A stretch of DNA of 64,000 nt. It comes from Pseudomonas mohnii (lineage in GTDB: Bacteria > Pseudomonadota > Gammaproteobacteria > Pseudomonadales > Pseudomonadaceae). The DNA lies in NCBI RefSeq assembly GCF_900105115.1, contig NZ_FNRV01000001.1, positions 5,893,501 to 5,957,500 of the forward strand. Direction: 5' to 3'. Below are positions 45,500 through 54,455 of this stretch, one piece after another. Both the position numbers and the translations under genes were made by a program. Every line of letters starts with the position of its first letter. The stretch's first letter is position 1. Under the pieces are notes generated by a model, which worked only from the letters and a program-made list of their open reading frames with translations, did not search any database and had not been told where the DNA came from.

Positions 45500-47020
45500 G
45501 TGAATACGTTCAAACAGATCGGTGTGATCGGCAGCGGCGCGATGGGCCGGGGGATCGCCCACTTGTTCGCCACCGCTGGTGTTCCGGTGTTGCTGTATGA
45601 CAGTCGCAGTGAAGCGACGCAGGAGGCGCTGCAAGCCAATCGGGCGTTGCTTGAGCGTGCCGCCGCCAAGGGCAAGTTGAGCCGTGAAGCACTGGCCGGC
45701 GCACTGGCTTGCATGGGGGCGGCCACTCACCTTGAAGCCCTTGCCGATTGCGATTTATTGATCGAGGCGATCGTTGAAAACCTTGAGGCCAAGCAGGGGT
45801 TGTTCCGTGCGCTGGAACAAGTGGTCAGGGCCGACGCGGTGCTGGCGACCAACACCTCATCCTTGTCGGTGAGCCTGATTGCCAGTGCCTGCCGGCATCC
45901 CGAGCGAGTGGCCGGGTTTCACTTTTTCAACCCGGTGCCACTGATGAAAATCGTCGAAGTGGTGCGTGGTGAACTGACCGACCCGCAGGTGGTTCAGCGC
46001 CTGGCGGCGTTGGCCGGGCACGCCGGTCACTTTGCCGCGACGACCCCCGACTCTCCGGGCTTCCTGGTCAATCATGCCGGGCGGGCCTTCGGTCCGGAGG
46101 CCTTGCGTATCCTGGGCGAGGGGATCGCCACCCCGGCGCAGATCGATCGCATCCTCAAGGACAGCCTCGGCTTTCGCATGGGGCCGTTCGAGCTGTTTGA
46201 CCTGGTTGGCCTCGACATTTCCCATGCGGTGATGGAGTCGATACACGCGCAGTTTTATCAGGACCCGCGCTACACCCCGTCGGCACTGGTGCCACCTCGC
46301 CTGGCCAGCGGCCTGCTGGGGCGCAAGACAGGCCAGGGCTTCTATCGCTATCAGGACGGTAGCGTGGTCGAGGAAGCGCCGCAGGCGCCGCCGCAGGTGG
46401 CCATCACCCAGCCATTCTGGCTGGACTGCGACGACTCGGTCATGCGCGAGCGGATAGCCGCGGTGCTGTCCGTTGCCGGCGTTGTGCTGGAGCAGGGCGA
46501 TCAACCCAGTGCGAGCGCCATCTGCCTGGTGACGCCGCTGGGGGAGGATGCCAGCAGCGTGATCGCCCGCAAGCGACTGCCGTCGCGACGCAGCCTGGCA
46601 CTGGAAACCTTCGTCGGTTTCGACGCGCGTCGCGTACTGATGCGTCAACCGGCGCTCGACGCGCTGGTTCTGGCTCAGGCGTGCCAGGCCCTGGGCGCCG
46701 ATGGCGTGCCGGTGGAAGTCATCAATGACTCGCCAGGCTTTATCGCCCAGCGTGTGCTCGCCGGGATCGTCAACCTGGGTTGCGAGATTGCCCAGCGTCG
46801 CATCGCCGAGCCGGCCACCCTGGACCGTGCGGTGCAGTTGGCCCTCGGTTACCCCCATGGTCCGTTGGCTTTTGGTGACCGATACGGGGCGTTGCAGATC
46901 TGGCAGATCCTGCACCAACTGCATGAGCTGTATCAGGAGCCGCGCTATCGGGCCAGCCCCTGGCTGCGCCGCCGGGTCCAGCTCGGCCTGCCCCTGACCA
47001 CCCCCGAGGACCCAGCATGA
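45500..47020 (+). CDS. 3-hydroxyacyl-CoA dehydrogenase, PaaH-type
   Basis: A 506-residue NAD-dependent dehydrogenase with two C-terminal 3HCDH domains, as in PaaH/PaaC. It has NAD motif [25 protein letters not shown], the catalytic-site [17 protein letters not shown] and [15 protein letters not shown], and again [18 protein letters not shown] in the second unit. It oxidises the 3-hydroxy acyl-CoA (here 3-hydroxypimeloyl-CoA). The start is a GTG at 45500 after GAGGAGG. It overlaps the thiolase gene by 4 bases. Confidence 0.9.
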   Translation: MNTFKQIGVIGSGAMGRGIAHLFATAGVPVLLYDSRSEATQEALQANRALLERAAAKGKLSREALAGALACMGAATHLEALADCDLLIEAIVENLEAKQGLFRALEQVVRADAVLATNTSSLSVSLIASACRHPERVAGFHFFNPVPLMKIVEVVRGELTDPQVVQRLAALAGHAGHFAATTPDSPGFLVNHAGRAFGPEALRILGEGIATPAQIDRILKDSLGFRMGPFELFDLVGLDISHAVMESIHAQFYQDPRYTPSALVPPRLASGLLGRKTGQGFYRYQDGSVVEEAPQAPPQVAITQPFWLDCDDSVMRERIAAVLSVAGVVLEQGDQPSASAICLVTPLGEDASSVIARKRLPSRRSLALETFVGFDARRVLMRQPALDALVLAQACQALGADGVPVEVINDSPGFIAQRVLAGIVNLGCEIAQRRIAEPATLDRAVQLALGYPHGPLAFGDRYGALQIWQILHQLHELYQEPRYRASPWLRRRVQLGLPLTTPEDPA

Positions 47021-48219
47021 CGGCTTATATCTACGATGGCCTGCGTTCACCCTTCGGTCGCCACGGTGGCGCGTTGGCCGGTGTGCGTCCCGATGACCTG
47101 CTGGCCTCTGTCGTGCGCGCGCTGGTGGCGCGTAACCCGTTTGAGGTGCGCGACTATGAAGACTTGATCGCCGGCTGCAGCAGCCAGGCCGGTGAGGACG
47201 GGCGCAACCTGGCGCGCCATGTTGCGCTGCTGTCCGGCTTGCCGACGGCCGTTGGCGGTTTGACCGTCAATCGTCTCTGCGGCTCTGGCCTGGCGGCTGT
47301 ACTGGATGCTGCCCGCGCCGTGCGCTGCGGCGAAGGCGAGCTGTTTATTGCGGGCGGCGTGGAGAGCATGAGCCGGGCGCCGTTCGTGGTGGCCAAGGCG
47401 CCAAGCGCCTGGTCCCGTGACTTTCAAGTGTACGACAGCACCCTCGGCCCGCGTTTTCCCAACCCGAAGGTAGAGTCCGGGTTCGGTGCCGATTCGATGC
47501 CGCAGACAGCGGACAACGTCGCTCATGAACTGGGCATTACTCGCGAACAAGTCGACCGCTATGCCGCACGCAGCCAGGCGCTGTTCGACGCGGCGGTGCG
47601 GGAGGGTTTCCAGGCCGGTGAAATCCTGCCGATCGAAGTGCCGTCAGGGCGCAAGCAGCCGCCGAAGATCGTCGACCGTGACGAGCATCCGCGTCCACAA
47701 AGCAACTTCGAGGCGCTGTCGGGCCTGCAACCACTGTTTGACGACGGCGTTGTCACCGCAGGCAACGCCTCGGGCATCAATGATGGCGCGGCCGCGCTAC
47801 TGATTGGCTCGCGGGCCATGGGTGAGAAGGCGGGTCTGAGGCCTCGTGCGCGCATTTTGGCCGGAGCCGTGGCGGGGGTCGAACCACGATTGATGGGCCT
47901 TGGCCCGGTGCCGGCCTGCACCAAGGCCTTGCAGCGTGCAGGTTTGAGCCTGGCCGACATGGACCTGATCGAAATCAATGAAGCGTTTGCCGCGCAAGTG
48001 CTCGGCTGTGCCCGGCAACTTGACATCGCCTTCGATGATTCGCGCCTCAATCCCAACGGCGGTGCCATTGCCATTGGTCATCCGCTCGGTGCTTCCGGCG
48101 CACGCCTGGCCTATAGCGCGGTGCGACAACTGGAGCGCAGCAGCGGGCGCTACGCCCTGGTCAGTCTGTGCATTGGCCTGGGCCAGGGCATTGCGTGCGT
48201 GATCGAACGCCTCGACTGA
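47017..48219 (+). CDS. Thiolase, PcaF/PaaJ-type acyl-CoA acetyltransferase
   Basis: A 400-residue thiolase. It has nucleophilic Cys88 in NRLCGSGLAAV, ESMSRAPFV, NASGINDGAAALL, the catalytic His in GGAIAIGHPLGASGAR and the second Cys in CIGLGQGIA. It cleaves 3-oxoacyl-CoA; in this operon the expected products are glutaryl-CoA and acetyl-CoA from 3-oxopimeloyl-CoA, as in the dicarboxylyl thiolases PcaF/PaaJ. The ATG overlaps the preceding stop (ATGA). Confidence 0.92.
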   Translation: MTAYIYDGLRSPFGRHGGALAGVRPDDLLASVVRALVARNPFEVRDYEDLIAGCSSQAGEDGRNLARHVALLSGLPTAVGGLTVNRLCGSGLAAVLDAARAVRCGEGELFIAGGVESMSRAPFVVAKAPSAWSRDFQVYDSTLGPRFPNPKVESGFGADSMPQTADNVAHELGITREQVDRYAARSQALFDAAVREGFQAGEILPIEVPSGRKQPPKIVDRDEHPRPQSNFEALSGLQPLFDDGVVTAGNASGINDGAAALLIGSRAMGEKAGLRPRARILAGAVAGVEPRLMGLGPVPACTKALQRAGLSLADMDLIEINEAFAAQVLGCARQLDIAFDDSRLNPNGGAIAIGHPLGASGARLAYSAVRQLERSSGRYALVSLCIGLGQGIACVIERLD

Positions 48220-48255
48220 CAAAACACCACCCTCAAGAACCCGGAGAAATCACCC

Positions 48256-49437
48256 ATGGCGAACAAGGCAAGTTTCAACTGGATCGACCCGCTGCTGCTG
48301 GACCAGCAACTCACCGAAGAAGAGCGCATGGTGCGCGACAGTGCCCGGCAGTTCGCCGCCGATAAGCTGGCACCACGGGTGCTGGAGGCTTTTCGTCATG
48401 AGCAGACCGACCCGGCCATCTTTCGCGAGATGGGCGAAACAGGCCTGCTCGGTGCCACTCTTCCGCAAGCCTACGGCGGCAGCGGCCTGAACGCTGTGTG
48501 CTATGGCCTGATCGCTCGGGAAGTCGAGCGCGTGGACTCTGGCTACCGTTCAATGATGAGCGTGCAGTCCTCGCTGGTCATGGTGCCGATCAATGAGTTC
48601 GGTAACGAAGCCACCAAACAGAAGTACCTGCCGAAGCTGGCCAGCGGTCATTACATCGGTTGCTTCGGCCTGACCGAACCGAACCACGGCTCCGATCCGG
48701 GCTCGATGATTACCCGGGCAAGAAAAGTCGAAGGCGGCTACCGCCTCACCGGGAACAAGATGTGGATCACCAACAGCCCGATCGCCGATGTCTTCGTGGT
48801 CTGGGCCAAAGACGATGAAGGGCAGATTCGCGGCTTCGTCCTGGAGAAAGGCTGGCAGGGCCTGAGCGCGCCGGTGATCCATGGCAAGGTCGGGCTGCGT
48901 GCATCGATTACCGGCGAAATCGTCATGGATAACGTGTTCTGCCCTGAAGAGAACGCTTTCCCTGAAGTGCGCGGTCTGCGCGGCCCGTTCACCTGCCTGA
49001 ACTCGGCACGCTACGGGATCGCCTGGGGCGCGCTCGGTGCGGCTGAAGATTGTTGGCACACTGCGCGCCAGTACGTGCTGGATCGCATCCAGTTTGGCCG
49101 CCCGTTGGCTGCCAACCAGTTGATCCAGAAGAAGCTGGCGGACATGCAGACCGAAATAACCCTGGCCTTGCAAGGTTGCCTGCGCCTGGGGCGGATGAAG
49201 GACGAAGGCACGGCCGCGGTTGAAATCACTTCGATCATGAAGCGCAACAGCTGCGGCAAGTCGCTGGAGATCGCGCGCCTGGCGCGGGATATGTTGGGCG
49301 GTAACGGCATCAGTGACGAATTTGGCGTGGCCCGTCATCTGGTCAATCTGGAGGTGGTCAATACCTACGAAGGCACCCACGATGTGCATGCGCTGATCCT
49401 CGGTCGTGCGCAGACCGGTATTCAGGCGTTTTTCTGA
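48256..49437 (+). CDS. gcdH: Glutaryl-CoA dehydrogenase (decarboxylating)
   Basis: A 393-residue GcdH. It converts glutaryl-CoA to crotonyl-CoA and CO2, with electrons to ETF. Diagnostic are [15 protein letters not shown] with Arg98, matching the human Arg94 that holds the gamma-carboxylate, [15 protein letters not shown], and the catalytic Glu372 in [12 protein letters not shown]. It is the last gene of the plus-strand operon. Pseudomonas usually has gcdH with gcdR/gcdG for lysine breakdown elsewhere, so this copy looks pathway-specific. Confidence 0.93.
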   Translation: MANKASFNWIDPLLLDQQLTEEERMVRDSARQFAADKLAPRVLEAFRHEQTDPAIFREMGETGLLGATLPQAYGGSGLNAVCYGLIAREVERVDSGYRSMMSVQSSLVMVPINEFGNEATKQKYLPKLASGHYIGCFGLTEPNHGSDPGSMITRARKVEGGYRLTGNKMWITNSPIADVFVVWAKDDEGQIRGFVLEKGWQGLSAPVIHGKVGLRASITGEIVMDNVFCPEENAFPEVRGLRGPFTCLNSARYGIAWGALGAAEDCWHTARQYVLDRIQFGRPLAANQLIQKKLADMQTEITLALQGCLRLGRMKDEGTAAVEITSIMKRNSCGKSLEIARLARDMLGGNGISDEFGVARHLVNLEVVNTYEGTHDVHALILGRAQTGIQAFF

Positions 49438-49470
49438 TGGTTGCCTGAAAAGCATCCCTTGGGTTTGTTT

Positions 49471-49488
49471 GCCGGGCGTTTGCCCGGC
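49471..49488. terminator. Small hairpin after gcdH
   Basis: A 7-bp stem GCCGGGC/GCCCGGC with a GTTT loop, 33 bases beyond the gcdH stop. No T-run follows on the plus strand. Confidence 0.35.
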
Positions 49489-49576
49489 CAGTCTGAAGCG
49501 GTACAGCCTTGGGTGATCTCTCAGGGGCAATGGGCGACAGAAAGGGCATGATGTTGTCTTTGTTTCGGAGTGTGCC

Positions 49577-49616
49577 CGGCTTGTAGACGCGTCGGATATC
49601 CGCCTCGACAAGCCGG
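49577..49616. terminator. Convergent hairpin between the two catabolic loci
   Basis: A 9-bp stem CCGGCTTGT (49577-49585) and ACAAGCCGG (49608-49616), with CGGATATCCG in the loop, placed right after the converging minus-strand gene. It may terminate one or both directions; there is no clear T-run. Confidence 0.35.
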
Positions 49617-49623
49617 AGGTGCC

Positions 49624-51330
49624 TTATGCCTGCGCTGGCAGACCGGCCAGTGTTTTTCCTGCGATGTACCCAAACGTCATGCCTGGTCCCAGGGTGATGC
49701 CGCCGCTTGGGTAGTACCCGTTCATGATGCTGTTCATGTCATTGCCCACGGCAAACAGCCCTGGGATCGGCGTGCCGTGTTCATCGAGGGCGCGGGCGCA
49801 GGCGTCGGTGTTCAGGCCGGCGAAGGTGCCGAGGCTGCCGGGGACCAGTTTCACGGCATAGAAAGGCCCTTCGCGCAGGCTGCCCAAGGACGGGTTCGGC
49901 TCGTGCAGCGCTTCCCCCTGCGCTTTGTTGTACAGCGACTCTCCACGCTGAAACAGCGGGTCTCGACCTTGCTCCGCACCCTGGTTGAAGGCATTGACGG
50001 TGGCTTCGAGTTGTTGCGCGTCGATACCGCATTGGCGTGCCAGTTCACTCAAGGTCCGGGCTTTGAACAGGTAGCCGCCGCGTACATGGGGCGCTGTCGG
50101 AAACGGAAAGGGTTTCGACCAGCCCAGCCCATAGCGGCGCTGGGCGCGGTGATCGCAGATCAGCCAGGACACCGGAGCTTCTTGCGCACCTGAGGCTTTG
50201 AACAACGCGCACATATAGTCGTGGTAGGAGTCGGCCTCGTTGACGAAGCGCCGACCATCCTGACGCACGGCGATGAAACCGGGTTTGGCCCGTTCCATCA
50301 GGTGGGGAAAACCACTGAAACCACCGTCCTCCCGTGGCACCCGGGATACCGGTGCCCACGCAGCGGCATGGGGCAATCCGGTTGCAACGCATCCACCCAC
50401 GCTTTCGCCCAGGCGCAGCCCGTCACCGGTATTACCCTTGGGCGCCGCGCTCAAATGTTCGGTGCCATTGGGCGCGTGTTTGAACAACTGCGCGATGCGC
50501 CGCTGATCGTGGGGGAAGCCACCACAAGCCAGCACCACACCTCGCCGGGCGCGAACATCGATCCGTTGCCCTGCGGATTCAACACGCGCGCCCACTACCC
50601 GGTCGCCCTCGCGTAGCAGCGTGCGCACGGGGGTTTCAGTGAACAGGCGCACCTGGCGGTCCACTGCGCTTTTGAGCAGGCGGGCGACCAGGGCATTGCC
50701 ATTGACCAGGTGCATGCCTCGACCATGCCGCAGCAGGTCGCGGGTATGACGCAACACCCGCCTGGCGCTGTAAAGCAGCGAAGACGGCGAGCGCCGGGCA
50801 TTGAGGAAATGATTGAGGTCGGTGCCGCCGGCGATGCCCATTCCATACAGGCTGATGAGGTCGAGCGGGCGTCGCAGCTTGTTGATCCAGGGCCCGAGTC
50901 GACGACCGTCGAAGGGTTGTGCGCAGACCGAGCGCCCCCCTTTGGCGTGGCCTTCGCTGGCGTGAAAGTCCGGCATCTTGCTGCCGGAGAAAAACTGCAC
51001 CTCGGTATGGCGCTGAAAAAATTCGACCATCTTCGGCCCTTGTTCGAGGAACATCTCTACACGCGCGTCGAGCGCTTCGTTGTGCAGTTCCCGACGCAGA
51101 TAAATGCGTGCTTGTTCAGGGTCTTCGACGATGCCGTCGGCGATGGCCAGCGGATTGCGCGGGATCCACAGCCAGCCGCCGGACCAGGCGCTGGTGCCGC
51201 CCAGTTGCGGCTCTTTTTCCACCACGATGACATCCAGACCGAGTTCAGCGGCGGTCACCGCCGTCGCCAGGCCGGAGGCGCCGGAGCCAATGACCAGAAC
51301 GTCACAAAGCAGGGGATTGCTGATGTGCAT
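49624..51330 (-). CDS. FAD dehydrogenase, 3-ketosteroid-1-dehydrogenase type (copy 1)
   Basis: A 568-residue flavoprotein of the fumarate-reductase/KstD family. It has FAD motif VIGSGASGLATA at 13-24, GGTSAWSGGWLWIP, GRRFVNEADSYHDYM and the C-terminal NGYYPSGGITLGPGMTFGYI. Family members desaturate a ring next to a ketone: 3-ketosteroids, and in coryneform bacteria 4-oxocyclohexanecarboxylate to 4-hydroxybenzoate (ChcC). It lies with a second such gene, a NIPSNAP protein and a shikimate-dehydrogenase-like gene, so an alicyclic keto acid is more likely than a steroid. The exact substrate is inference. Confidence 0.82.
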   Translation of the reverse strand: MHISNPLLCDVLVIGSGASGLATAVTAAELGLDVIVVEKEPQLGGTSAWSGGWLWIPRNPLAIADGIVEDPEQARIYLRRELHNEALDARVEMFLEQGPKMVEFFQRHTEVQFFSGSKMPDFHASEGHAKGGRSVCAQPFDGRRLGPWINKLRRPLDLISLYGMGIAGGTDLNHFLNARRSPSSLLYSARRVLRHTRDLLRHGRGMHLVNGNALVARLLKSAVDRQVRLFTETPVRTLLREGDRVVGARVESAGQRIDVRARRGVVLACGGFPHDQRRIAQLFKHAPNGTEHLSAAPKGNTGDGLRLGESVGGCVATGLPHAAAWAPVSRVPREDGGFSGFPHLMERAKPGFIAVRQDGRRFVNEADSYHDYMCALFKASGAQEAPVSWLICDHRAQRRYGLGWSKPFPFPTAPHVRGGYLFKARTLSELARQCGIDAQQLEATVNAFNQGAEQGRDPLFQRGESLYNKAQGEALHEPNPSLGSLREGPFYAVKLVPGSLGTFAGLNTDACARALDEHGTPIPGLFAVGNDMNSIMNGYYPSGGITLGPGMTFGYIAGKTLAGLPAQA

Positions 51331-51389
51331 GGGGATTACCGCGAGAAAGGATGAGGGCCGCTTCGAACATCGAAGCGGCGCGACCGGGT

Positions 51390-51710
51390 TTACTTGAGGG
51401 GGGAGAAGTCTGTCGGGCGCAGCAGTCGTGATTCCAGGGTCACCACGGCGTCCAGTTCCTTGTTCTGTCGTGCGAACTCTTGCCAGCGCGGATCGGCCGC
51501 CATGGCGTTGCGGCGGGCCATGCGATCGTCAAGGCTGGTGTAGCCCCAGATGTGCACCACTTGATTGGCTTCGCCGATTTCAGTGGTGAAGAAACCGATC
51601 AGGTTGCCCAGGTGCTCTTGCTGGACGGCCAGTGCGGCGCTTTTGTACAGGGACAGCCAGTCGCCGAGCCTGGTCGGTTTAATCGTGTAGGTGCGCAGTT
51701 CGTAATACAT
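51390..51710 (-). CDS. NIPSNAP-family small protein
   Basis: A 106-residue protein with the NIPSNAP pattern (MYYELRTYTIKPTRLGDWLS, IGFFTTEIGEANQVVHIWGY, RRNAMAADPRWQEF). It is a ferredoxin-like alpha/beta fold of the dimeric alpha-beta barrel superfamily. Bacterial members often lie in catabolic clusters without a known reaction. It overlaps the end of the upstream FAD dehydrogenase gene by 32 bases and lies 59 bases before copy 1, indicating one operon. Confidence 0.85.
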   Translation of the reverse strand: MYYELRTYTIKPTRLGDWLSLYKSAALAVQQEHLGNLIGFFTTEIGEANQVVHIWGYTSLDDRMARRNAMAADPRWQEFARQNKELDAVVTLESRLLRPTDFSPLK

Positions 51711-53457
51711 GCTGTTCTCCAGTGCGGGATGGTTGTGTGGGGTGTTGATCGAGCCGGCCGGCGATGTCGCTGGCGGCGAGGTAACCGAAGGTGATGCCGG
51801 GGCCCAGGGTGATGCCGGGACCGGGGTAGGTGCCGTCCATGATCGAATTCATTTCGTTGCCGGCGGCGTACAAGCCGGGAATCGGTGCGCCGCTGCGATC
51901 CAGCACCCTGGCCTTGCCGTTGGTGACCAGCCCGCGGGCCGAGCCAAGGTCGCCGGTCAACAAACGGACGGCGTAGAACGGCGCCTTGTGCAACGGCTTG
52001 AGGCACGGATTGGGCTGGTGCAGCGGGTCCCCCATGTACCGGTTGTAGGCCGTGCTGCCCTTGCCGAACTGGCGGTCGACGCCTTGTTCGGCATCGGCGT
52101 TGTATTGCGCCAGGGTCTGCACCAGGGCGGGCGCATCAATGCCGGCGATCCGGGCCAGTTCGGCAAGGCTGTCGGCGCGCAGCAGGTAACCGGCGTCAAT
52201 CAGTGCGCTGTTGTCGACCGGCCGTGGACGGGCCAGTCCCATGCCGTAGTTGTTCATGGCGTCGCTGTCGCAGATCAGCCAGCAGGGTGCATTGGCGCCG
52301 CCGTTGGCGAACATGCCCTCGACGAAACAGTGGTAGGAGTCGGACTCATTGACGAAACGGCGCCCGGCGCGGTTGACCGCAATCACACCCGGCTTGGCGC
52401 GGTCGGTGACCAGGTGCGGAAAGCGTTCGACGCTGCCATCGGCCTTGTGCAGCACCGAGACCGGCGCCCAGAAGAAGTTCGCCGAGAGGTGGTCGCCGAT
52501 GGCCGCGTTGACCGACTCGGCCAGGCGATGTCCGTCACCGACGTTGGCCGGCGGTGACATGGTCCAGTGCTCCGAGTCGGTGGCCGGCCGCTGCCCGGCG
52601 GCTTGGTCGCCAGCGGCAAAACCACCCGTGGCCAACACGACGCCGCCGCGCGCCCACACCACACGGGTCGCGTCGCGCCAGGCAATTCGCACGCCTTTGA
52701 CCGTTCCCTGTTCAACGATCAACGACTCCGCCGACGCTTGCAGCCAGAGGTCGACGCCATTGGCGAAGGCGGTGCTGGCCAGGCGCGCGATCAAGGCATT
52801 GCCCACGGTCAGGCGGGTGCCGCGTGGATGGCTGAGCCGGTCGACGGCGTAGCGCCCCATCAGTTTGAGGCAATGCCAGAGGGATTTTGCCGAGCGCTTG
52901 AAACTGAGGAAGTGTTGGATATCGACACGATTGACCATCATGCCGCCGAACAGCAGCATGCCGTCCGGTGGCCGTTTCAGGTGCTTGAAATGCTCGCCCA
53001 GCCGACGCCCATCGTATTCGTCGATTTCCAGCGCTCGGCCGGTTTGTGTGCCGCCGGGCAGGTTGGGGTAATAGTCGGGCGACAGCGGCCGCAGGCTGTA
53101 ACTCAGTTCGCTGTGGGTTTCCAGGTAGTGCAGGGCTTCGCGACCCTGTTCGATAAAGGCGTCGATCAGCTCCGGGTTGTAGCCGGCGCCGATGACCTCC
53201 TTGAGGTAACGGCGCATCTGCTCGGCGGGCAGGTGATGCCCGGCGGCCCGGGCCTGATCGGTATCGTGCAGCCAGACCGCGCCACCGGAAATCGCCGACG
53301 TACCGCCAAAGGCCTCGGTCTTTTCCACCAGCAAGACCTTGAGGCCTCGGCAGCTGGCCGTCACGGCGGCGGCGAAGCCGGCCGCGCCGCTGCCCAGGAC
53401 AATCACGTCATAGGTCAGGTCGGCGTTGTCAGAGGGCAGGGAAGTCGTCGTGTTCAT
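51679..53457 (-). CDS. FAD dehydrogenase, 3-ketosteroid-1-dehydrogenase type (copy 2)
   Basis: A 592-residue homologue of the 49624-51330 protein. It has FAD motif VLGSGAAGFAAAV at 21-33, GGTSAISGGAVWLHD, GRRFVNESDSYHCFV and DGTYPGPGITLGPGITFGYL. Both copies have the Tyr/Gly-rich C-terminal motif of the KstD group. Two successive desaturations are needed to aromatise an oxocyclohexane ring, which could explain the pair. The last 25 or so residues extend past the fold and overlap NIPSNAP. Confidence 0.82.
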   Translation of the reverse strand: MNTTTSLPSDNADLTYDVIVLGSGAAGFAAAVTASCRGLKVLLVEKTEAFGGTSAISGGAVWLHDTDQARAAGHHLPAEQMRRYLKEVIGAGYNPELIDAFIEQGREALHYLETHSELSYSLRPLSPDYYPNLPGGTQTGRALEIDEYDGRRLGEHFKHLKRPPDGMLLFGGMMVNRVDIQHFLSFKRSAKSLWHCLKLMGRYAVDRLSHPRGTRLTVGNALIARLASTAFANGVDLWLQASAESLIVEQGTVKGVRIAWRDATRVVWARGGVVLATGGFAAGDQAAGQRPATDSEHWTMSPPANVGDGHRLAESVNAAIGDHLSANFFWAPVSVLHKADGSVERFPHLVTDRAKPGVIAVNRAGRRFVNESDSYHCFVEGMFANGGANAPCWLICDSDAMNNYGMGLARPRPVDNSALIDAGYLLRADSLAELARIAGIDAPALVQTLAQYNADAEQGVDRQFGKGSTAYNRYMGDPLHQPNPCLKPLHKAPFYAVRLLTGDLGSARGLVTNGKARVLDRSGAPIPGLYAAGNEMNSIMDGTYPGPGITLGPGITFGYLAASDIAGRLDQHPTQPSRTGEQHVLRTAHLHD

Positions 53458-53490
53458 TGTCTAGTGCCTGTTGAGGACGTGGCTGGAGGT

Positions 53491-54309
53491 TCAGATGTCC
53501 AGCGGCGTCACGCCCATGAAATGACCGAGGTTGCCCAGTTGCGCCAGGGCCATTTCCGGCCCGGTCTGAATCGCGCAGCCCATGCGTCGGGCGCAGGCGA
53601 GAAAGGGCGTGACCTGCGGCGAAGTCACGACATCGGCCACCAGGGCGGTGGCGCTCAAGGTTTCCATCAGCGCATTCGGCAACGGCATCGGGCCGTCATC
53701 GGTAGCCGCGCCCATGCCAACCGGTGAAGCGTTCACCACCAGATCAAAGTGCTTCAGGGTGAGCGGATTGGCGCTGACCACAATCTCCGGGAAGGCGCTG
53801 CGCAAAAGCTCGCCCAGCACTTCGACGCGCTCCTGGCTCAGGTCGCTGATGACCAGGTGGCTGACGCCGGCCTGGCACAACGAATAGGCAATCGCGCTGC
53901 CGACGCCGCCCGTGCCGATCACCAGCGCCTGCTTGTCCTTGGGATTGAACGCGTGTTTGCGCGCGGCATTGAGAAAGCCTTCGCCGTCGACGATATCGCC
54001 CACCAGCCGCCCGTCGGCCTCGCGGCGGATGACATTGACCGAGCGCAGGGCCGCCGAACGTTCGCTGAGGCTGTCCAGGCGGCTGGCCAACAGTTGTTTG
54101 TAAGGGACGGTCACCACGCAACCGCGCATGTTTTGCCAGCCGCGCAGGGTCTGGATGAAGTTCTGCAAGGCGGTCGGTGCGAGGTCGATGGCCAGCATCG
54201 CAACGTTTTGCTGGTGGTCGGCGAACCAGCGATTGAAGTTTTCCGGCGATTTCACCTGGGCGATCGGTGAGCCGACGATGGCGACCAATTCAGTCGAACC
54301 CTGAATCAT
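53491..54309 (-). CDS. Shikimate-dehydrogenase-like NAD(P) oxidoreductase
   Basis: A 272-residue AroE-family protein. It has the fold's conserved Lys (VTVPYK), the NAD(P) motif VIGTGGVGSAIAY and a Gln in PEMALAQLG. It differs from biosynthetic AroE: the substrate serines sit in QVKSPENFN instead of the usual SLSP form, and the usual NTD motif reads DIVDGEGF with the Asp kept. That pattern fits the catabolic or SDHL/RifI2-like branch rather than aroE itself. The start at 54309 gives MIQGSTELVAIVGSP. It leads the minus-strand gene set and is divergent from the IclR regulator. Confidence 0.8.
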   Translation of the reverse strand: MIQGSTELVAIVGSPIAQVKSPENFNRWFADHQQNVAMLAIDLAPTALQNFIQTLRGWQNMRGCVVTVPYKQLLASRLDSLSERSAALRSVNVIRREADGRLVGDIVDGEGFLNAARKHAFNPKDKQALVIGTGGVGSAIAYSLCQAGVSHLVISDLSQERVEVLGELLRSAFPEIVVSANPLTLKHFDLVVNASPVGMGAATDDGPMPLPNALMETLSATALVADVVTSPQVTPFLACARRMGCAIQTGPEMALAQLGNLGHFMGVTPLDI

Positions 54310-54397
54310 GAGATGTACCCGCTTATTGGCTGTGTTGTGGGGCCGATACTGCAAGCGGGCCACAAGACGAACAATCACAGCCTGGGACGAATACGTT

Positions 54398-54427
54398 GAT
54401 AATCGCAATGAGAGTGCGATAATCGCA
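54398..54427. promoter_or_regulatory. Phased repeats, likely IclR operator
   Basis: GATAATCGCA occurs at 54398-54407 and 54418-54427, exactly 20 bases apart (two helical turns). The second copy is part of the inverted repeat TGCGAT-A-ATCGCA (54415-54427). They lie between the divergent IclR and shikimate-dehydrogenase-like genes, 29 bases before the IclR start. IclR regulators such as PcaR and PobR bind repeated palindromes of this size. Confidence 0.7.
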
Positions 54428-54455
54428 GTTTTTGCGTGATAAAGAGGCCGAATCG

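Noticed and set aside
53491..54309. Biosynthetic aroE
   Set aside because: Substrate motifs deviate and the gene sits in a catabolic-type locus with its own IclR regulator.
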